From the NCBI GenBank assembly GCA_026993785.1, contig JALWRZ010000009.1, positions 1-55,346 of the forward strand: a DNA stretch of 55,346 bases, read 5' to 3'. The notes below the pieces were generated by a model. That model did not search any database, was not told the DNA's origin, and worked only from the letters and a program-made list of their open reading frames with translations. Position 1 is the first letter of the stretch. Each line of letters begins with the position of its first letter. This stretch comes from DHVE2 group archaeon. Its GTDB lineage: Archaea > Thermoplasmatota > Thermoplasmata > Thermoplasmatales > Aciduliprofundaceae. The position numbers and the translations under genes are program-made. Positions 43,363-52,586 of this stretch are shown one piece after another.

Positions 43363-45995
43363 TTACAATTACCATCAATGGAAAGAGTATAGCCGCAAAT
43401 CCAGGAGAGACTATACTTCAGGCTGCCCGAAGAAACGGTGTGGAAATTCCTGCACTATGTCTTATGATGGAAGATCGCCCCATAGGTTCCTGCGGACTTT
43501 GTGTGGTGAAAATTCTGCGAGAAGATAGAACCTCTTATGTAAGGGCTTGCACAACAAAGGTGGAGGATGGAATGCTCATAGAGACGCATCCACCGGAGAT
43601 AGAGGAGGCAAGAAAAACAATCCTAGAGCTATTGGCAGAGGAGCATGAGGTGGGTGGTGAGCTCCAAGCGCTTCTGGATAGATATGGTATAAATGTGGAG
43701 AGGAGAGAGGTAATAAGAGAGGAGTGGCCAGAGAACCCCTTCATATTTTTCAATCCCAAGGCATGCATATCCTGTTTCAGATGTGTTCAGACCTGCGGAG
43801 AGATTAAGGAGAACCATGTTCTTGTTCGTCGTGGGAGAGGTGCAAGAATAGAAATAGTTGCAGGTGTCAATGACTCTCTTAAGGATGCTGGCTGCGCCTT
43901 CTGCGGTGCCTGCATAGACGCATGCCCAACTGGAGCGCTCATTGAAAAAACTGCTATTAGGGCAAAAGGTCCCTTAAAAAAGGTTACCACCATATGCCCC
44001 TATTGCGGAGTGGGCTGTGCCATAGATTATTTTGTCCAAGGCAATCGTATAGTATATGCAAGGGGAAATCCCGAGGGTGTTAATCGTGGCGATGATTGTC
44101 TTAAGGGACGCTTTGGCTGGGAGTTTGTTCATAGCGAAGAGAGATTGAAGAGACCGCTAATTAAGAGAGACGGAAAATTTGTGGAAGTTTCCTGGGATGA
44201 GGCCCTAGATTATGTGGCCCAGAGGCTAAGAGAAATCAGAGAAAAATACGGTGCCGATAGCATCGCTGGTCTATCATCTGCAAAATGCACAAATGAAGAG
44301 AACTATCTCTTCCAGAAATTCATGCGCACGGTTATCGGAACCAACAATGTGGATCATTGCGCCAGATTATGTCATGCCTCCACGGTGGTAGGTCTCTTCA
44401 AAGTCTTCGGAAGTGGAGCCATGACCAACAGCATCGAGGATCTGATGACCTCAGAGGTATTCTTTGTGATAGGCTCCAATACCACCCATGCTCATCCGGT
44501 GATAGGAACCCTGATAAAGAGAGCTGTGAAAAGAGGTGCAAAGCTTATAGTGGCAGATCCCCGCAATATAGAACTTGCGAGATATGCAACCATTCATCTT
44601 CGCCACAGACCGGGCACTGATGTAGCTCTAATAAACGGAATGATGCATGTCATTGTGAAGTACAGGCTCGCTGATTATAAATTTGTAGAGGAACGCACAG
44701 AGGGTTTTGAGAAACTTAAAGAGGTAGTTGAAAAATATACTCCTGAAAGGGTAGAGAGGATAACCGGCGTGCCGAGGGATGACATAATAAGAGCAGCCAT
44801 ACTCTATGCGACCCATAGATCCGCCATAATTTACGCCATGGGTATAACCCAGCACACAAGTGGTACAGCCAATGTTGCATCTCTCGCAAATCTCGCCCTT
44901 CTCACGGGAAATGTGGGAAAAGAGGGGTCAGGAGTCAATCCCCTCAGGGGTCAAAACAATGTACAGGGCGCCGGTGATATGGGTGCGCTGCCCAATCTTC
45001 TTCCCGGTTATGTAAGATTGGATGCCCCGTATGCAGATGAGATAGAGAGAATCTGGGGCACGAAAATACCGAGAGAGCCAGGACTTACTGTTGTGGAGAT
45101 GATGCATGCCGCCTTAAAAGGCAAGATAAAGGCCATGTACATTATGGGTGAGAATCCTGCGGTTAGTGATCCTGACCGGAGCAGGGTTATAGAATCCCTC
45201 AAGAATCTGGAATTCCTGGTTGTTCAGGACCTTTTCCTGAGTGAGACTGCACAGCTTGCTGATGTGGTGTTGCCTGCAGCTTCTTCTCTGGAAAAGGAAG
45301 GCACATTTACCAACACGGAGAGACGAGTGCAACTTCTACGCAGGGTTATAGAGCCTGTAGGAGAGGCAAAACCCGATTGGTGGATAATAACCCAGCTTGC
45401 CAACAGGATGGGTGCTTCATGGAGCTATGGGTCTCCCAAGGATATCTTTGAAGAGATAAGAAAGGTTGTGCCTCAATACAGGGGAATAACCTACAAGAGG
45501 ATAGAGAAATTGGGTATTCAGTGGCCATGTACCGACGAGGAGCATCCGGGCACACCCATTCTCCATGTAGATAGATTTCCCACTCCCACAGGACTGGCAA
45601 GATTTGCGCCTTATGAATACAAGCCCCCTGCGGAGGAGTCTGATGAGGAGTATCCCTACATTCTCACCACGGGTAGAACCTATGAGCATTTCCATACGGG
45701 AACCTTAACAAGGAAAATGGAAGGTTTCAACGAGCTGATGCCGGAGGCATTTGTGGAGATATCCTCAGATGACGCAGAGAAGCTCGGGATTAAAAATGGA
45801 GATTGCGTTGTGGTTGAATCCCGGAGAGGAGCAATAAGAGTGAAGGCGAAGATCTCCAAAATAAAGAAAGGTGTGGTCTTCATACCCTTCCACTTTGCCG
45901 AGAGCGCAGCCAACACCTTAACCCTAGATGCCCTTGACCCAGAGGCAAAGATTCCAGAGCTCAAAGTAGCTGCCGTGAGATTGAAACGCTGTTAA
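43359..45995 (+). CDS. fdhA: Formate dehydrogenase catalytic subunit, Cys type, with N-terminal ferredoxin domains
   Basis: The 878-residue protein begins with a 2Fe-2S domain (C34, C45, C48, C64), two 4Fe-4S motifs (CISCFRCVQTC; CAFCGACIDACP) and the molybdopterin oxidoreductase domain. That domain opens with CPYCGVGCAIDYF, carries RLCHAST with C338 at the site where many formate dehydrogenases use selenocysteine, and has GENPAVSDPD and the C-terminal GDCVVVESRRG. Together with NuoE/NuoF it should form a NAD(P)-linked, possibly electron-bifurcating, formate dehydrogenase. Substrate choice (formate rather than another oxo acid) rests on family similarity. It overlaps the convergent deaminase gene by four bases. 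Confidence 0.9.
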   Translation: MITITINGKSIAANPGETILQAARRNGVEIPALCLMMEDRPIGSCGLCVVKILREDRTSYVRACTTKVEDGMLIETHPPEIEEARKTILELLAEEHEVGGELQALLDRYGINVERREVIREEWPENPFIFFNPKACISCFRCVQTCGEIKENHVLVRRGRGARIEIVAGVNDSLKDAGCAFCGACIDACPTGALIEKTAIRAKGPLKKVTTICPYCGVGCAIDYFVQGNRIVYARGNPEGVNRGDDCLKGRFGWEFVHSEERLKRPLIKRDGKFVEVSWDEALDYVAQRLREIREKYGADSIAGLSSAKCTNEENYLFQKFMRTVIGTNNVDHCARLCHASTVVGLFKVFGSGAMTNSIEDLMTSEVFFVIGSNTTHAHPVIGTLIKRAVKRGAKLIVADPRNIELARYATIHLRHRPGTDVALINGMMHVIVKYRLADYKFVEERTEGFEKLKEVVEKYTPERVERITGVPRDDIIRAAILYATHRSAIIYAMGITQHTSGTANVASLANLALLTGNVGKEGSGVNPLRGQNNVQGAGDMGALPNLLPGYVRLDAPYADEIERIWGTKIPREPGLTVVEMMHAALKGKIKAMYIMGENPAVSDPDRSRVIESLKNLEFLVVQDLFLSETAQLADVVLPAASSLEKEGTFTNTERRVQLLRRVIEPVGEAKPDWWIITQLANRMGASWSYGSPKDIFEEIRKVVPQYRGITYKRIEKLGIQWPCTDEEHPGTPILHVDRFPTPTGLARFAPYEYKPPAEESDEEYPYILTTGRTYEHFHTGTLTRKMEGFNELMPEAFVEISSDDAEKLGIKNGDCVVVESRRGAIRVKAKISKIKKGVVFIPFHFAESAANTLTLDALDPEAKIPELKVAAVRLKRC

Positions 45996-47212
45996 TCTTT
46001 AACAATTTTTCCCTCGGATGCCACAAGCCTTCCATTCACAATGGTATGTTCCACATTGAGACCGTTGAGAGCGTAAACAATATTGGAAACTATTGTGTCT
46101 TTGCGCAGAGGTAAGCCGTTGGGTCTTGGATTCACGACGATTATATCGGCAAGCTTTCCCTCCTCTATGGATCCAGCATTAAGACCTATAGCTTTTGCAG
46201 CGTTGATGGTTGCGAAATCAAGAATCATCTGAGCAGTTGTAACGCTGGGATCCCACCTTTCGTTCTTGTGAAGTATAGCGGCTATTTTCATAACCTCGAA
46301 CATGTCGAGATTATTATTGCTCACCGTGCTATCGGTACCTAGGGTAATCGTGACATCATTTTGAAGCATCTCAACTAAAGGCATGGAGCCCCCATTACCA
46401 AGCTTCATGTTGCTTGTGGGATTATGGGATGCCTTAACCCCATGGCTCGCCAGTATTTTTACCTCATGAAGTGTGAGCCACACCAAATGCACGCCCAGCA
46501 GCTTTTCATTCAGAAAATCTATTTTTTCGAGCCATTCCACGGGTCTCATACCATACTTCTTTCTGTGATCATAAACTTCCCTGCGGGTCTCGGCAATGTG
46601 CATGGTAATGATGGTTCTATATCTCTCCGCAATATCCTTTGCCTTGAGCAGCGTTTCCTCGCTGCAGGAATAAACAGCATGAGGCGCAATTAGAGGTACT
46701 ATAAGCTCCTCGCCGCGGTACTCCCTTATGAAATTCTCTGCGTTCTGAAGAGGGCTACCTTCCTGAGTTGTTAGCTCTTCATCCACCACGGCCCAGCCTA
46801 GGTAGGCTCTTATTCCCAGCTCCTTGGAGGCTTTGGCAACGGCATCCTCGTAATAATACATATCCACAAAGCTCGTAGTGCCTGTGAGGAGCATCTCCTC
46901 TATACCCAATTTCGCACCCTGGTATATCTCCTCCCTTCCTCTATTTTCCTCCAGCTTCCACATCCTCTGAAGAAAATCATCCAGGGGAACATCATCTGCA
47001 AGTCCCCGGAGATCACTCATACCCACATGGGTATGGGCGTTTATCAATCCCGGCATAACTATCTTATCTTTTGCATTAAGCACGAAATCAGCTTCAGTGC
47101 GAATTTTTCCTATCTCCACAATTCTTCCATCCTCTATAAACACATCTCCCCGGAGAATCTCGCGCTTGGAGTTTTGAGTCACTATCCAGCCATCCTTTAT
47201 TAAAACACTCAT
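45992..47212 (-). CDS. Adenosine-type deaminase (MtaD/DadD family amidohydrolase)
   Basis: The 406-residue amidohydrolase has NAHTHVGMSDLRGLADDVPL (metal-binding HxH), HIAETRREV, ASHNPTSNMKLGNG and TLGTDSTVSNNNLDM. This matches the group that deaminates S-adenosylhomocysteine, 5'-methylthioadenosine or 5'-deoxyadenosine. The last is produced by radical SAM enzymes, of which the window holds two. Which nucleoside it uses cannot be said. It converges with fdhA. Confidence 0.88.
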   Translation of the reverse strand: MSVLIKDGWIVTQNSKREILRGDVFIEDGRIVEIGKIRTEADFVLNAKDKIVMPGLINAHTHVGMSDLRGLADDVPLDDFLQRMWKLEENRGREEIYQGAKLGIEEMLLTGTTSFVDMYYYEDAVAKASKELGIRAYLGWAVVDEELTTQEGSPLQNAENFIREYRGEELIVPLIAPHAVYSCSEETLLKAKDIAERYRTIITMHIAETRREVYDHRKKYGMRPVEWLEKIDFLNEKLLGVHLVWLTLHEVKILASHGVKASHNPTSNMKLGNGGSMPLVEMLQNDVTITLGTDSTVSNNNLDMFEVMKIAAILHKNERWDPSVTTAQMILDFATINAAKAIGLNAGSIEEGKLADIIVVNPRPNGLPLRKDTIVSNIVYALNGLNVEHTIVNGRLVASEGKIVKD

Positions 47213-47320
47213 TTCAGCACCTCATCATGAAAATTGGTTTTTCCTATATTTCGTTTGTGATTCTCCCTTCCATCTTTCACATCCCAAGTATTATATCGGA
47301 GAAAACTATTAGCTTTAAAG

Positions 47321-48103
47321 GTGACCCGAATAATATTCCTAGGTACTGGTGGGGGACGATTTGCCACCATATATCAGATACGCGCCACTGGAGGGGTATA
47401 TATTGAAGATACTTTGAGAATCCATATAGATCCTGGACCAGGTGCCTTGGTGCAGATGCATCGCTTTAATGTAAATCCTACAAAGACTGATATTATTGCG
47501 GTTTCCCATGCACATACGGATCATTATACAGATGTGGAAGTACTCATAGAAGGGATCACAAATGGCGGCACCAAGAAGAAGGGTGTGCTCTTAGCCTCAA
47601 AAAGCGTTATTGAGGGCTATGATATCTATGATCCTGTGATATCCAAATATCATATGGGACTCGTGGATAAAGTTATGGCAATGCAACCGGGGGATGAATA
47701 CAGGGAGAAAGGGTTGCGAATAAAGGCCACGAAATCCTTTCACAACGATCCAACTACAGTTGGATTCAAGATCTGGAGCAGTAACGGGATTATATCATAT
47801 GTGGCCGACACAGATTACGATAGGAGTCTCATACTCCAGCATCGGGGGGCTAGGGTGTTGATTCTTCCTGTCACGAGACCCCTGGGTGCCAAGATACCCT
47901 ATCACCTGAGCACCGATGACGCTGCCAAAATAATAAAAGCGGTAAAACCAGAGATTGCAATCATAACGCATTTTGGGCTCAAGATGATAGATGAAGACCC
48001 GGATTTTCAGGCTGACTGGATATGGAAAGAAACAGGTATAAGAACCATCGCCGCGGACGATGGAATGATAGTGGAAGTGGATAAGGAAATCGAAGTTACT
48101 TAG
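47321..48103 (+). CDS. Metallo-beta-lactamase-fold hydrolase
   Basis: The 260-residue protein has the metal motif SHAHTDHYTD (residues 66-75 approx), an early loop FLGTGGGRFATIYQIRATGG and later VADTDYDRSLI and IITHFGLKM. It begins at GTG 47321, with a TATA-like TATTATATC (47289-47297) about 28 bases upstream. The specific substrate is unknown; similarity is greatest with the tRNase Z-like/MBL-fold groups in overall order, but there is no family-specific motif. It overlaps the convergent nob1 gene. Confidence 0.8.
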   Translation: MTRIIFLGTGGGRFATIYQIRATGGVYIEDTLRIHIDPGPGALVQMHRFNVNPTKTDIIAVSHAHTDHYTDVEVLIEGITNGGTKKKGVLLASKSVIEGYDIYDPVISKYHMGLVDKVMAMQPGDEYREKGLRIKATKSFHNDPTTVGFKIWSSNGIISYVADTDYDRSLILQHRGARVLILPVTRPLGAKIPYHLSTDDAAKIIKAVKPEIAIITHFGLKMIDEDPDFQADWIWKETGIRTIAADDGMIVEVDKEIEVT

Positions 48104-48545
48104 CCCTCACTCTTCTCAATTTCCCGCCGCAAACAGGGCAGGATGGATAATATTTGCTATAGTATCTGCCACAGGACTCGCATCTCCATTTCCATTTTCT
48201 CTTCTCCGTTATACCGCTCTGATGCACCCCAACCCATTTAACACCGAGATGCGAGGCCACATTCTGAATGGCGTAATCATCCGTTAAAATCGTTGCATTC
48301 TCCTGCAGAGCCAAAGCAATCACCTCTACATCCACAGGAGAGAGAACCTCCAGATCCCCTGTTCTTTTAGCAATCTCCTTCACTCTCTCCACATATTTTG
48401 GCTCCGGAGCCAATATCCTTGCCAGGGGAATCTGGCATCCCTTCTTCTTAAGCTCCTTATCCACCCCTGGAGTAATTAATATCTCCCAGTCTGAAGGTGC
48501 TATGAAACCCTCGACCACCACCGAGGAATCCAGAACATATTTCAT
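48096..48545 (-). CDS. nob1: rRNA maturation endonuclease Nob1
   Basis: From ATG 48545 the protein has 149 residues: a PIN nuclease domain (YVLDSSVVVEGF; VIALALQENATILTDDYAIQN) and a C-terminal zinc ribbon with CESCGRYY and CPVCGG. Nob1 cleaves the 3' end of small-subunit rRNA. GAGAGGAGAG precedes the start. The upstream gene overlaps by four bases. A longer frame reaches 48620 but lacks support. Confidence 0.93.
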   Translation of the reverse strand: MKYVLDSSVVVEGFIAPSDWEILITPGVDKELKKKGCQIPLARILAPEPKYVERVKEIAKRTGDLEVLSPVDVEVIALALQENATILTDDYAIQNVASHLGVKWVGVHQSGITEKRKWKWRCESCGRYYSKYYPSCPVCGGKLRRVRAK

Positions 48546-48895
48546 ACGTTCTCTCCTCTCTGGCGGGAGAAATATAGATCCTCTTCCTTTAACTCTTGGA
48601 GAAGCTCGTTTAGTTTCCATTGAAGGGATGTTGGAGTAGTTGTGGCAAAAATTATGTGAAAGGGCACGATTTCTCTCAAACCCCTCATAACTTCCGAGAT
48701 TCTCTCGCGAGGGACATCATGCATTATAACAAACCTATCTTCCCCCAATCTACGCGCTCCTCTGGAGCTCTCGCTCTTTATTATATCCTCCAGAACCCTG
48801 TCTTTATCTCCCTCCCTCAACACCATTATCTTTTCTCTGATTCTTTTCTTTATTACCCTTATCTCTTCTTCAGTGAAGCCTACAAGCAGGAGCAA
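48542..48895 (-). CDS. DUF3783-like protein, 117 residues
   Basis: The closing region FHIIFATTTPTSLQWKLNEL followed by LQELKEEDLYF resembles the DUF3783 family pattern (P-x-ATVT-x4-W-x-L-x2-LL-x2-L). The N-terminal half has LLLVGFTEEEI and FVIMHDVPRERI. The start is TTG 48895, supported by GGGGGTGATT directly before it. Function unknown. It sits between an ArsR regulator and nob1 with four-base overlaps or contact, so all are one operon. Confidence 0.65.
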   Translation of the reverse strand: MLLLVGFTEEEIRVIKKRIREKIMVLREGDKDRVLEDIIKSESSRGARRLGEDRFVIMHDVPRERISEVMRGLREIVPFHIIFATTTPTSLQWKLNELLQELKEEDLYFSRQRGENV

Positions 48896-49246
48896 TCAAT
48901 CACCCCCACAGATCTCAGATGCGTATTTCCTACCCAGGGATGTGACCTCGTATATAATATAATTTCCCATTTTCTCTCCGGAAATCAAATTTGCGTTCTT
49001 CATAACCGAAAGATGATAGGAGAGCTTGGAGTAGGAGAGATTTACGATTTCCCTTATAAGGCAGACACAGGACCTCTGCTTTGCCAGAAAACACAGAATT
49101 CTGAGTCTTGTGGGATCTCCCAGCGCCGAAAAAATCTTTGCATAGCTTTCAATTCTCTCTTTCCCTGGAATCGCAGCGATTAATTTTTCCAGGCCACCTT
49201 TTTCCTCGATTTCCTTCTCTATTTTCTCGGGGATGCGGGATGGCAT
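48896..49246 (-). CDS. ArsR-family winged-helix regulator
   Basis: This 116-residue regulator has the ArsR helix-turn-helix: KIFSALGDPTRLRILCFLAK, then CVCLIREIVNLSYSKLSYHL and MKNANLISGEKMGNYIIYEV. The CVC element near the metal-binding position of ArsR proteins (SCVCLI) could respond to metal or thiol, but this is a guess. It begins the operon with the DUF3783-like and nob1 genes. Confidence 0.87.
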   Translation of the reverse strand: MPSRIPEKIEKEIEEKGGLEKLIAAIPGKERIESYAKIFSALGDPTRLRILCFLAKQRSCVCLIREIVNLSYSKLSYHLSVMKNANLISGEKMGNYIIYEVTSLGRKYASEICGGD

Positions 49247-49285
49247 ATGTTGAGTATGGATATAGTGGTATAAATTATTACCTCC

Positions 49286-51085
49286 TCAAAGCTTTATTGC
49301 TATTTCAAATCCTTCGTTTACAGCGGAGTATATATTGCGTACTCCCTTGGCATCTCCAATGATATAATTTGGTATTCCCTCGATTCTGAAGGGTACATAG
49401 GGTTTGCTTCCAAACGCGGCAACCAGGGCATCCGCTTCTATGAGATGCTGCTCTCCATCTTGCTCCACTATGAGCTCTCCTCGACCAAGATCAACGATCC
49501 TCGTGTTAGTCAATATTTTCACACCTTTCCCTTCCAGCTCTTTGAGGAGATATTTACGGGAGAGAGTCTCCATGCCCATGGCAACTTCGGGAAGCATCTC
49601 TACGATTGCAACTTCATTGTCCTCCGCCAAGAGGTTAGCGGTCTCGCATCCCACCAAACCACCGCCACCAACAACTATTCTCTTGTTCTCAAACCTCACC
49701 TCTCCCCTGAGAACCTCGTCAAAGAGATACACGAAGTTGCGCAGCGGGGGGCATGGAAGCAAAGGTTTGGAGCCCGTGGCGAGAATCACTGCGTGGGGTT
49801 CTAAATCGAGAACATCACCCTTCAGAGCCTTCTTTTTATGCATCTCAATATCATATTTCTCCAACTCCTGGCTATAATAATCTATGAGCCATTGTATCTT
49901 CTCCTTTTCCGGAGGAAGCTTCGCGAGGTTAAGTGTGCCCCCGAATTCATCATAGAAAAGATGGACCTCATGACCGCGCATTGCTGCAATTCTCGCAGCT
50001 TCAAGTCCTGCGGGACCTCCTCCAACTATAGCTATTCTCTTTCTCTCCGCAGCCCTTTTTATCTCGATCTCTCTGCCAACCTGGGGATTGATGCCGCATC
50101 TGATTTGCGTGTCCTCATCATGCCGGGCTTTTATGCATTCGCTGCATCCTATGCATTTCCTTATCTCTCCTATTCTCCCCTCTCTAACCTTTATGAGCCA
50201 ATCGGGATCAGCAATGAGTGTACGACCCAGGGCAATCATATCTGCCTTGCTGCGAAGTATCTCAGCAGCAATATCAGGTTCGCGAATCATACCCACAGCA
50301 GCTACCGGAATTTTTAGAGGTCGGACTTTCTCGGCAAGATAAGCTCTCCATCCCTGAGGGAATGGCATGGGCTCCAGGCGCAGCTCTTTAGGACCGAGAC
50401 CTATATCTGCCTGAATCATATCGTAATCATCCTGGAGGGCATTGGCGATCCTTTTACCTTCCTCTAAGGTTATTCCGCCTTCCCGGAAATCATCAACGGC
50501 AAGGCGTATGGTAACTGGAAAATTCCAGCCACATCTTCTGGCTATCTCCTTCCTGATTTCCACAGCAAATTTGATACCGGGACCCCAAGAATCGCTGCGA
50601 TGATTAGTAAGTTGCGATAAGAATTGGTTCACCAGCAATCCATGGGCACCCTGAATCTCCACCATATCAAAGCCAGCCTTGCATGCTATTTCTCCTGCCC
50701 TACCATAGGATTCGATGATTTTCCAAATCTTCTCCTCGCTGAGAAAATCCACGCCCTTCTTCTTCCACCCCTCGTGGGTGAGCTCCACAGAAGTTCGAGA
50801 ATCATATTTCTTGAGACAGTTGACGAATTTTTTCCAATCATCGTAAAATTCCCAGGAATCTATCCTTGGCTCATAGGCCCCATGCTTACCCTCGGGATAT
50901 GATATGCAGGAGTTCTCCGCGATGAGGAGACCCACACCTCCCTTAGCTCGTCTTTCATAGTGCCTTAAAAATAGAGATGTGAGATGCCCATCATCCCTTG
51001 CAAAATTTGTGGAAAGTGGCGGAAAGATGGCTCGATTGGGAATTTCAATTTTTCGAATCTCTATAGGCTCAAAGATCTCGTGCAT
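49286..51085 (-). CDS. OYE-type NADH:flavin oxidoreductase with FAD domain (2,4-dienoyl-CoA reductase family)
   Basis: From the ATG at 51085 the protein has 599 residues. The N-terminal barrel is the OYE domain (FEPIEIRKIEIPNRAIFPPL, MVEIQGAHGLLVNQFLSQ, ALGRTLIADP), followed by the 4Fe-4S motif CIGCSEC with a later Cys (RCGINP). The C-terminal part carries two dinucleotide-binding folds (AIVGGGPAGLEAARIAAMRG, then VVGGGGLVGCETANLL). It should reduce enoates or enoyl-CoA. The frame also begins at a TTG (51115) with a TATA-like box (51141-51147) about 29 bases upstream, so that start remains possible. Confidence 0.9.
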   Translation of the reverse strand: MHEIFEPIEIRKIEIPNRAIFPPLSTNFARDDGHLTSLFLRHYERRAKGGVGLLIAENSCISYPEGKHGAYEPRIDSWEFYDDWKKFVNCLKKYDSRTSVELTHEGWKKKGVDFLSEEKIWKIIESYGRAGEIACKAGFDMVEIQGAHGLLVNQFLSQLTNHRSDSWGPGIKFAVEIRKEIARRCGWNFPVTIRLAVDDFREGGITLEEGKRIANALQDDYDMIQADIGLGPKELRLEPMPFPQGWRAYLAEKVRPLKIPVAAVGMIREPDIAAEILRSKADMIALGRTLIADPDWLIKVREGRIGEIRKCIGCSECIKARHDEDTQIRCGINPQVGREIEIKRAAERKRIAIVGGGPAGLEAARIAAMRGHEVHLFYDEFGGTLNLAKLPPEKEKIQWLIDYYSQELEKYDIEMHKKKALKGDVLDLEPHAVILATGSKPLLPCPPLRNFVYLFDEVLRGEVRFENKRIVVGGGGLVGCETANLLAEDNEVAIVEMLPEVAMGMETLSRKYLLKELEGKGVKILTNTRIVDLGRGELIVEQDGEQHLIEADALVAAFGSKPYVPFRIEGIPNYIIGDAKGVRNIYSAVNEGFEIAIKL

Positions 51086-51140
51086 GCTTTTCGGTATGCC
51101 TAAGCAGTATTTCAAATTATCTTTGAATATTGCGAAATTT

Positions 51141-51147
51141 AATATAA
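51141..51147 (-). promoter_or_regulatory. TATA-like box of the OYE-type oxidoreductase gene
   Basis: The minus strand reads TTATATT, centred 29 bases before the TTG at 51115 and about 59 before the ATG at 51085. It lies between the divergent oxidoreductase and transporter genes. Confidence 0.4.
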
Positions 51148-51176
51148 GCCAATTTCATCAACAGGTGGTGATTTAA

Positions 51177-51617
51177 ATGATGCCATGGTATGCCTATGCC
51201 GTCTTCACCATGCTTGCCTTCGGAGCAACCAATTTTCTCCTAAAGTATGTTGGCGAGAAGGGAATGAATAGTATATTTGCGACAGGTATACTTTGGGGTG
51301 CGGTTGGCATCGCATCCATAGTGTATTTTGCATACGCCTACCTATCCGGGGAATGGCACAGGAATATCACACAGATTTCAGAAAAATGGCTTATTGCGCT
51401 GCCTCTCGCTGCTGGATTTTCCCTGGCCGTGGGGATGTACACCATAAAAAAGGCAGTCACTCTTGGTCCTGCAGGACCAGCGGTAGCAATCGTTGCGGCC
51501 AATGCCATAATCGTCGCAATTCTCGCCTGGATACTGCTAGGCGAGACCCTATCTCCCATAAAAATGCTCGGTATGGCACTGATCCTCATTGGCACCTTTG
51601 TGGTGGCTCTCTTCTGA
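51177..51617 (+). CDS. Half-size DMT-family transporter (single EamA domain)
   Basis: The 146-residue protein has about five hydrophobic helices with a single EamA-type repeat: MPWYAYAVFTMLAFGATNFL, then KAVTLGPAGPAVAIVAANAI and IVAILAWILLGETLSPIKML. Typical DMT transporters have two such repeats, so this is a half-size version that probably acts as a dimer. GGTGGTGAT precedes the ATG codons at 51177 and 51180. The substrate is unknown. Confidence 0.82.
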   Translation: MMPWYAYAVFTMLAFGATNFLLKYVGEKGMNSIFATGILWGAVGIASIVYFAYAYLSGEWHRNITQISEKWLIALPLAAGFSLAVGMYTIKKAVTLGPAGPAVAIVAANAIIVAILAWILLGETLSPIKMLGMALILIGTFVVALF

Positions 51618-51665
51618 TTCATAATTTCAAGAAAAATCAAAATACCGTGAGTGCATGAGGTATAT

Positions 51666-52586
51666 GTGAATGTAATAGAGGTAGAAGGTCTTACAAAATA
51701 TTACGGAAATTTTTTGGCCGTGGATCACATAGATTTTGAGGTAAAGAAGGGCGAGATCTTTGGATTCCTGGGTCCCAATGGGGCAGGAAAAACTACGACG
51801 ATAAGAATGCTCACTGGAATACTGAGACCCAGCGAGGGGAAAATAAGGATATTTGATATGAATCTGCGGGAGAAGATGCTTGATATCAAGGAAAGAATGG
51901 GTATCGTGCCAGAGATGGCCAATCCCTACATAGATCTCACAGCTTTGCAGAATCTCATGCTTGTGGGTCGTCTTTACGGGATGAAGAAGGGGGAGATAAA
52001 GGAGAGATGCGTTGAGCTGCTTCGTCTCTTTGGCCTATATGAAAAGAAGGATAAAAAGGTGCGTTCCTTTTCCAAGGGATTAAAGCAAAGATTAAGTTTA
52101 GCCATGGCATTGCTTCCCGATCCCGTATTACTGTTTCTCGACGAGCCTACTTCAGGCCTCGATGTGATGTCTGCCAGGCTTATAAAGAGAGTGATAAGGG
52201 AGGAGAATCGGAAGGGAAAGACCATTTTTATGAGCACCCACAATATGGCAGATGCCAATGAGTTGTGCAGCAGAATTGCGATAATAAATCACGGCAGGTT
52301 GGTTGCCATAGATACTCCTGAAAAATTGAAAAAGATAGGAGAGAGACATACGGTGATAGAACTATCCCTGGAGCCATTCAAGTTTGATGCGGAGAGAATA
52401 ACCAGCGCCGATAGAATTGAATTGCTTGGAGATAAGGTAAAGATCTATACCCGAGATGCGGATAGTGTGATTAAAGAAATTGTAGATTACGCAAAGAAGG
52501 AGGATCTGAAAATATTATCCCTCACCACAGAAAAGCCCTCCTTGGAAGATGTCTTCGTATATCTCGTGGGTGATAAAAGTGAGTAG
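51666..52586 (+). CDS. ABC-2 type transporter ATPase
   Basis: From GTG 51666 (GAGGT five bases upstream) the protein has 306 residues. Walker A is GPNGAGKTTT, the signature is FSKGLKQRLSLAMAL, Walker B is LLFLDEPTSGLD and the H-loop is MSTHN. The layout fits DrrA/CcmA-type exporter ATPases, with a C-terminal extra domain after residue 220. Substrate unknown. The permease follows with an eight-base overlap. Confidence 0.93.
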   Translation: MNVIEVEGLTKYYGNFLAVDHIDFEVKKGEIFGFLGPNGAGKTTTIRMLTGILRPSEGKIRIFDMNLREKMLDIKERMGIVPEMANPYIDLTALQNLMLVGRLYGMKKGEIKERCVELLRLFGLYEKKDKKVRSFSKGLKQRLSLAMALLPDPVLLFLDEPTSGLDVMSARLIKRVIREENRKGKTIFMSTHNMADANELCSRIAIINHGRLVAIDTPEKLKKIGERHTVIELSLEPFKFDAERITSADRIELLGDKVKIYTRDADSVIKEIVDYAKKEDLKILSLTTEKPSLEDVFVYLVGDKSE

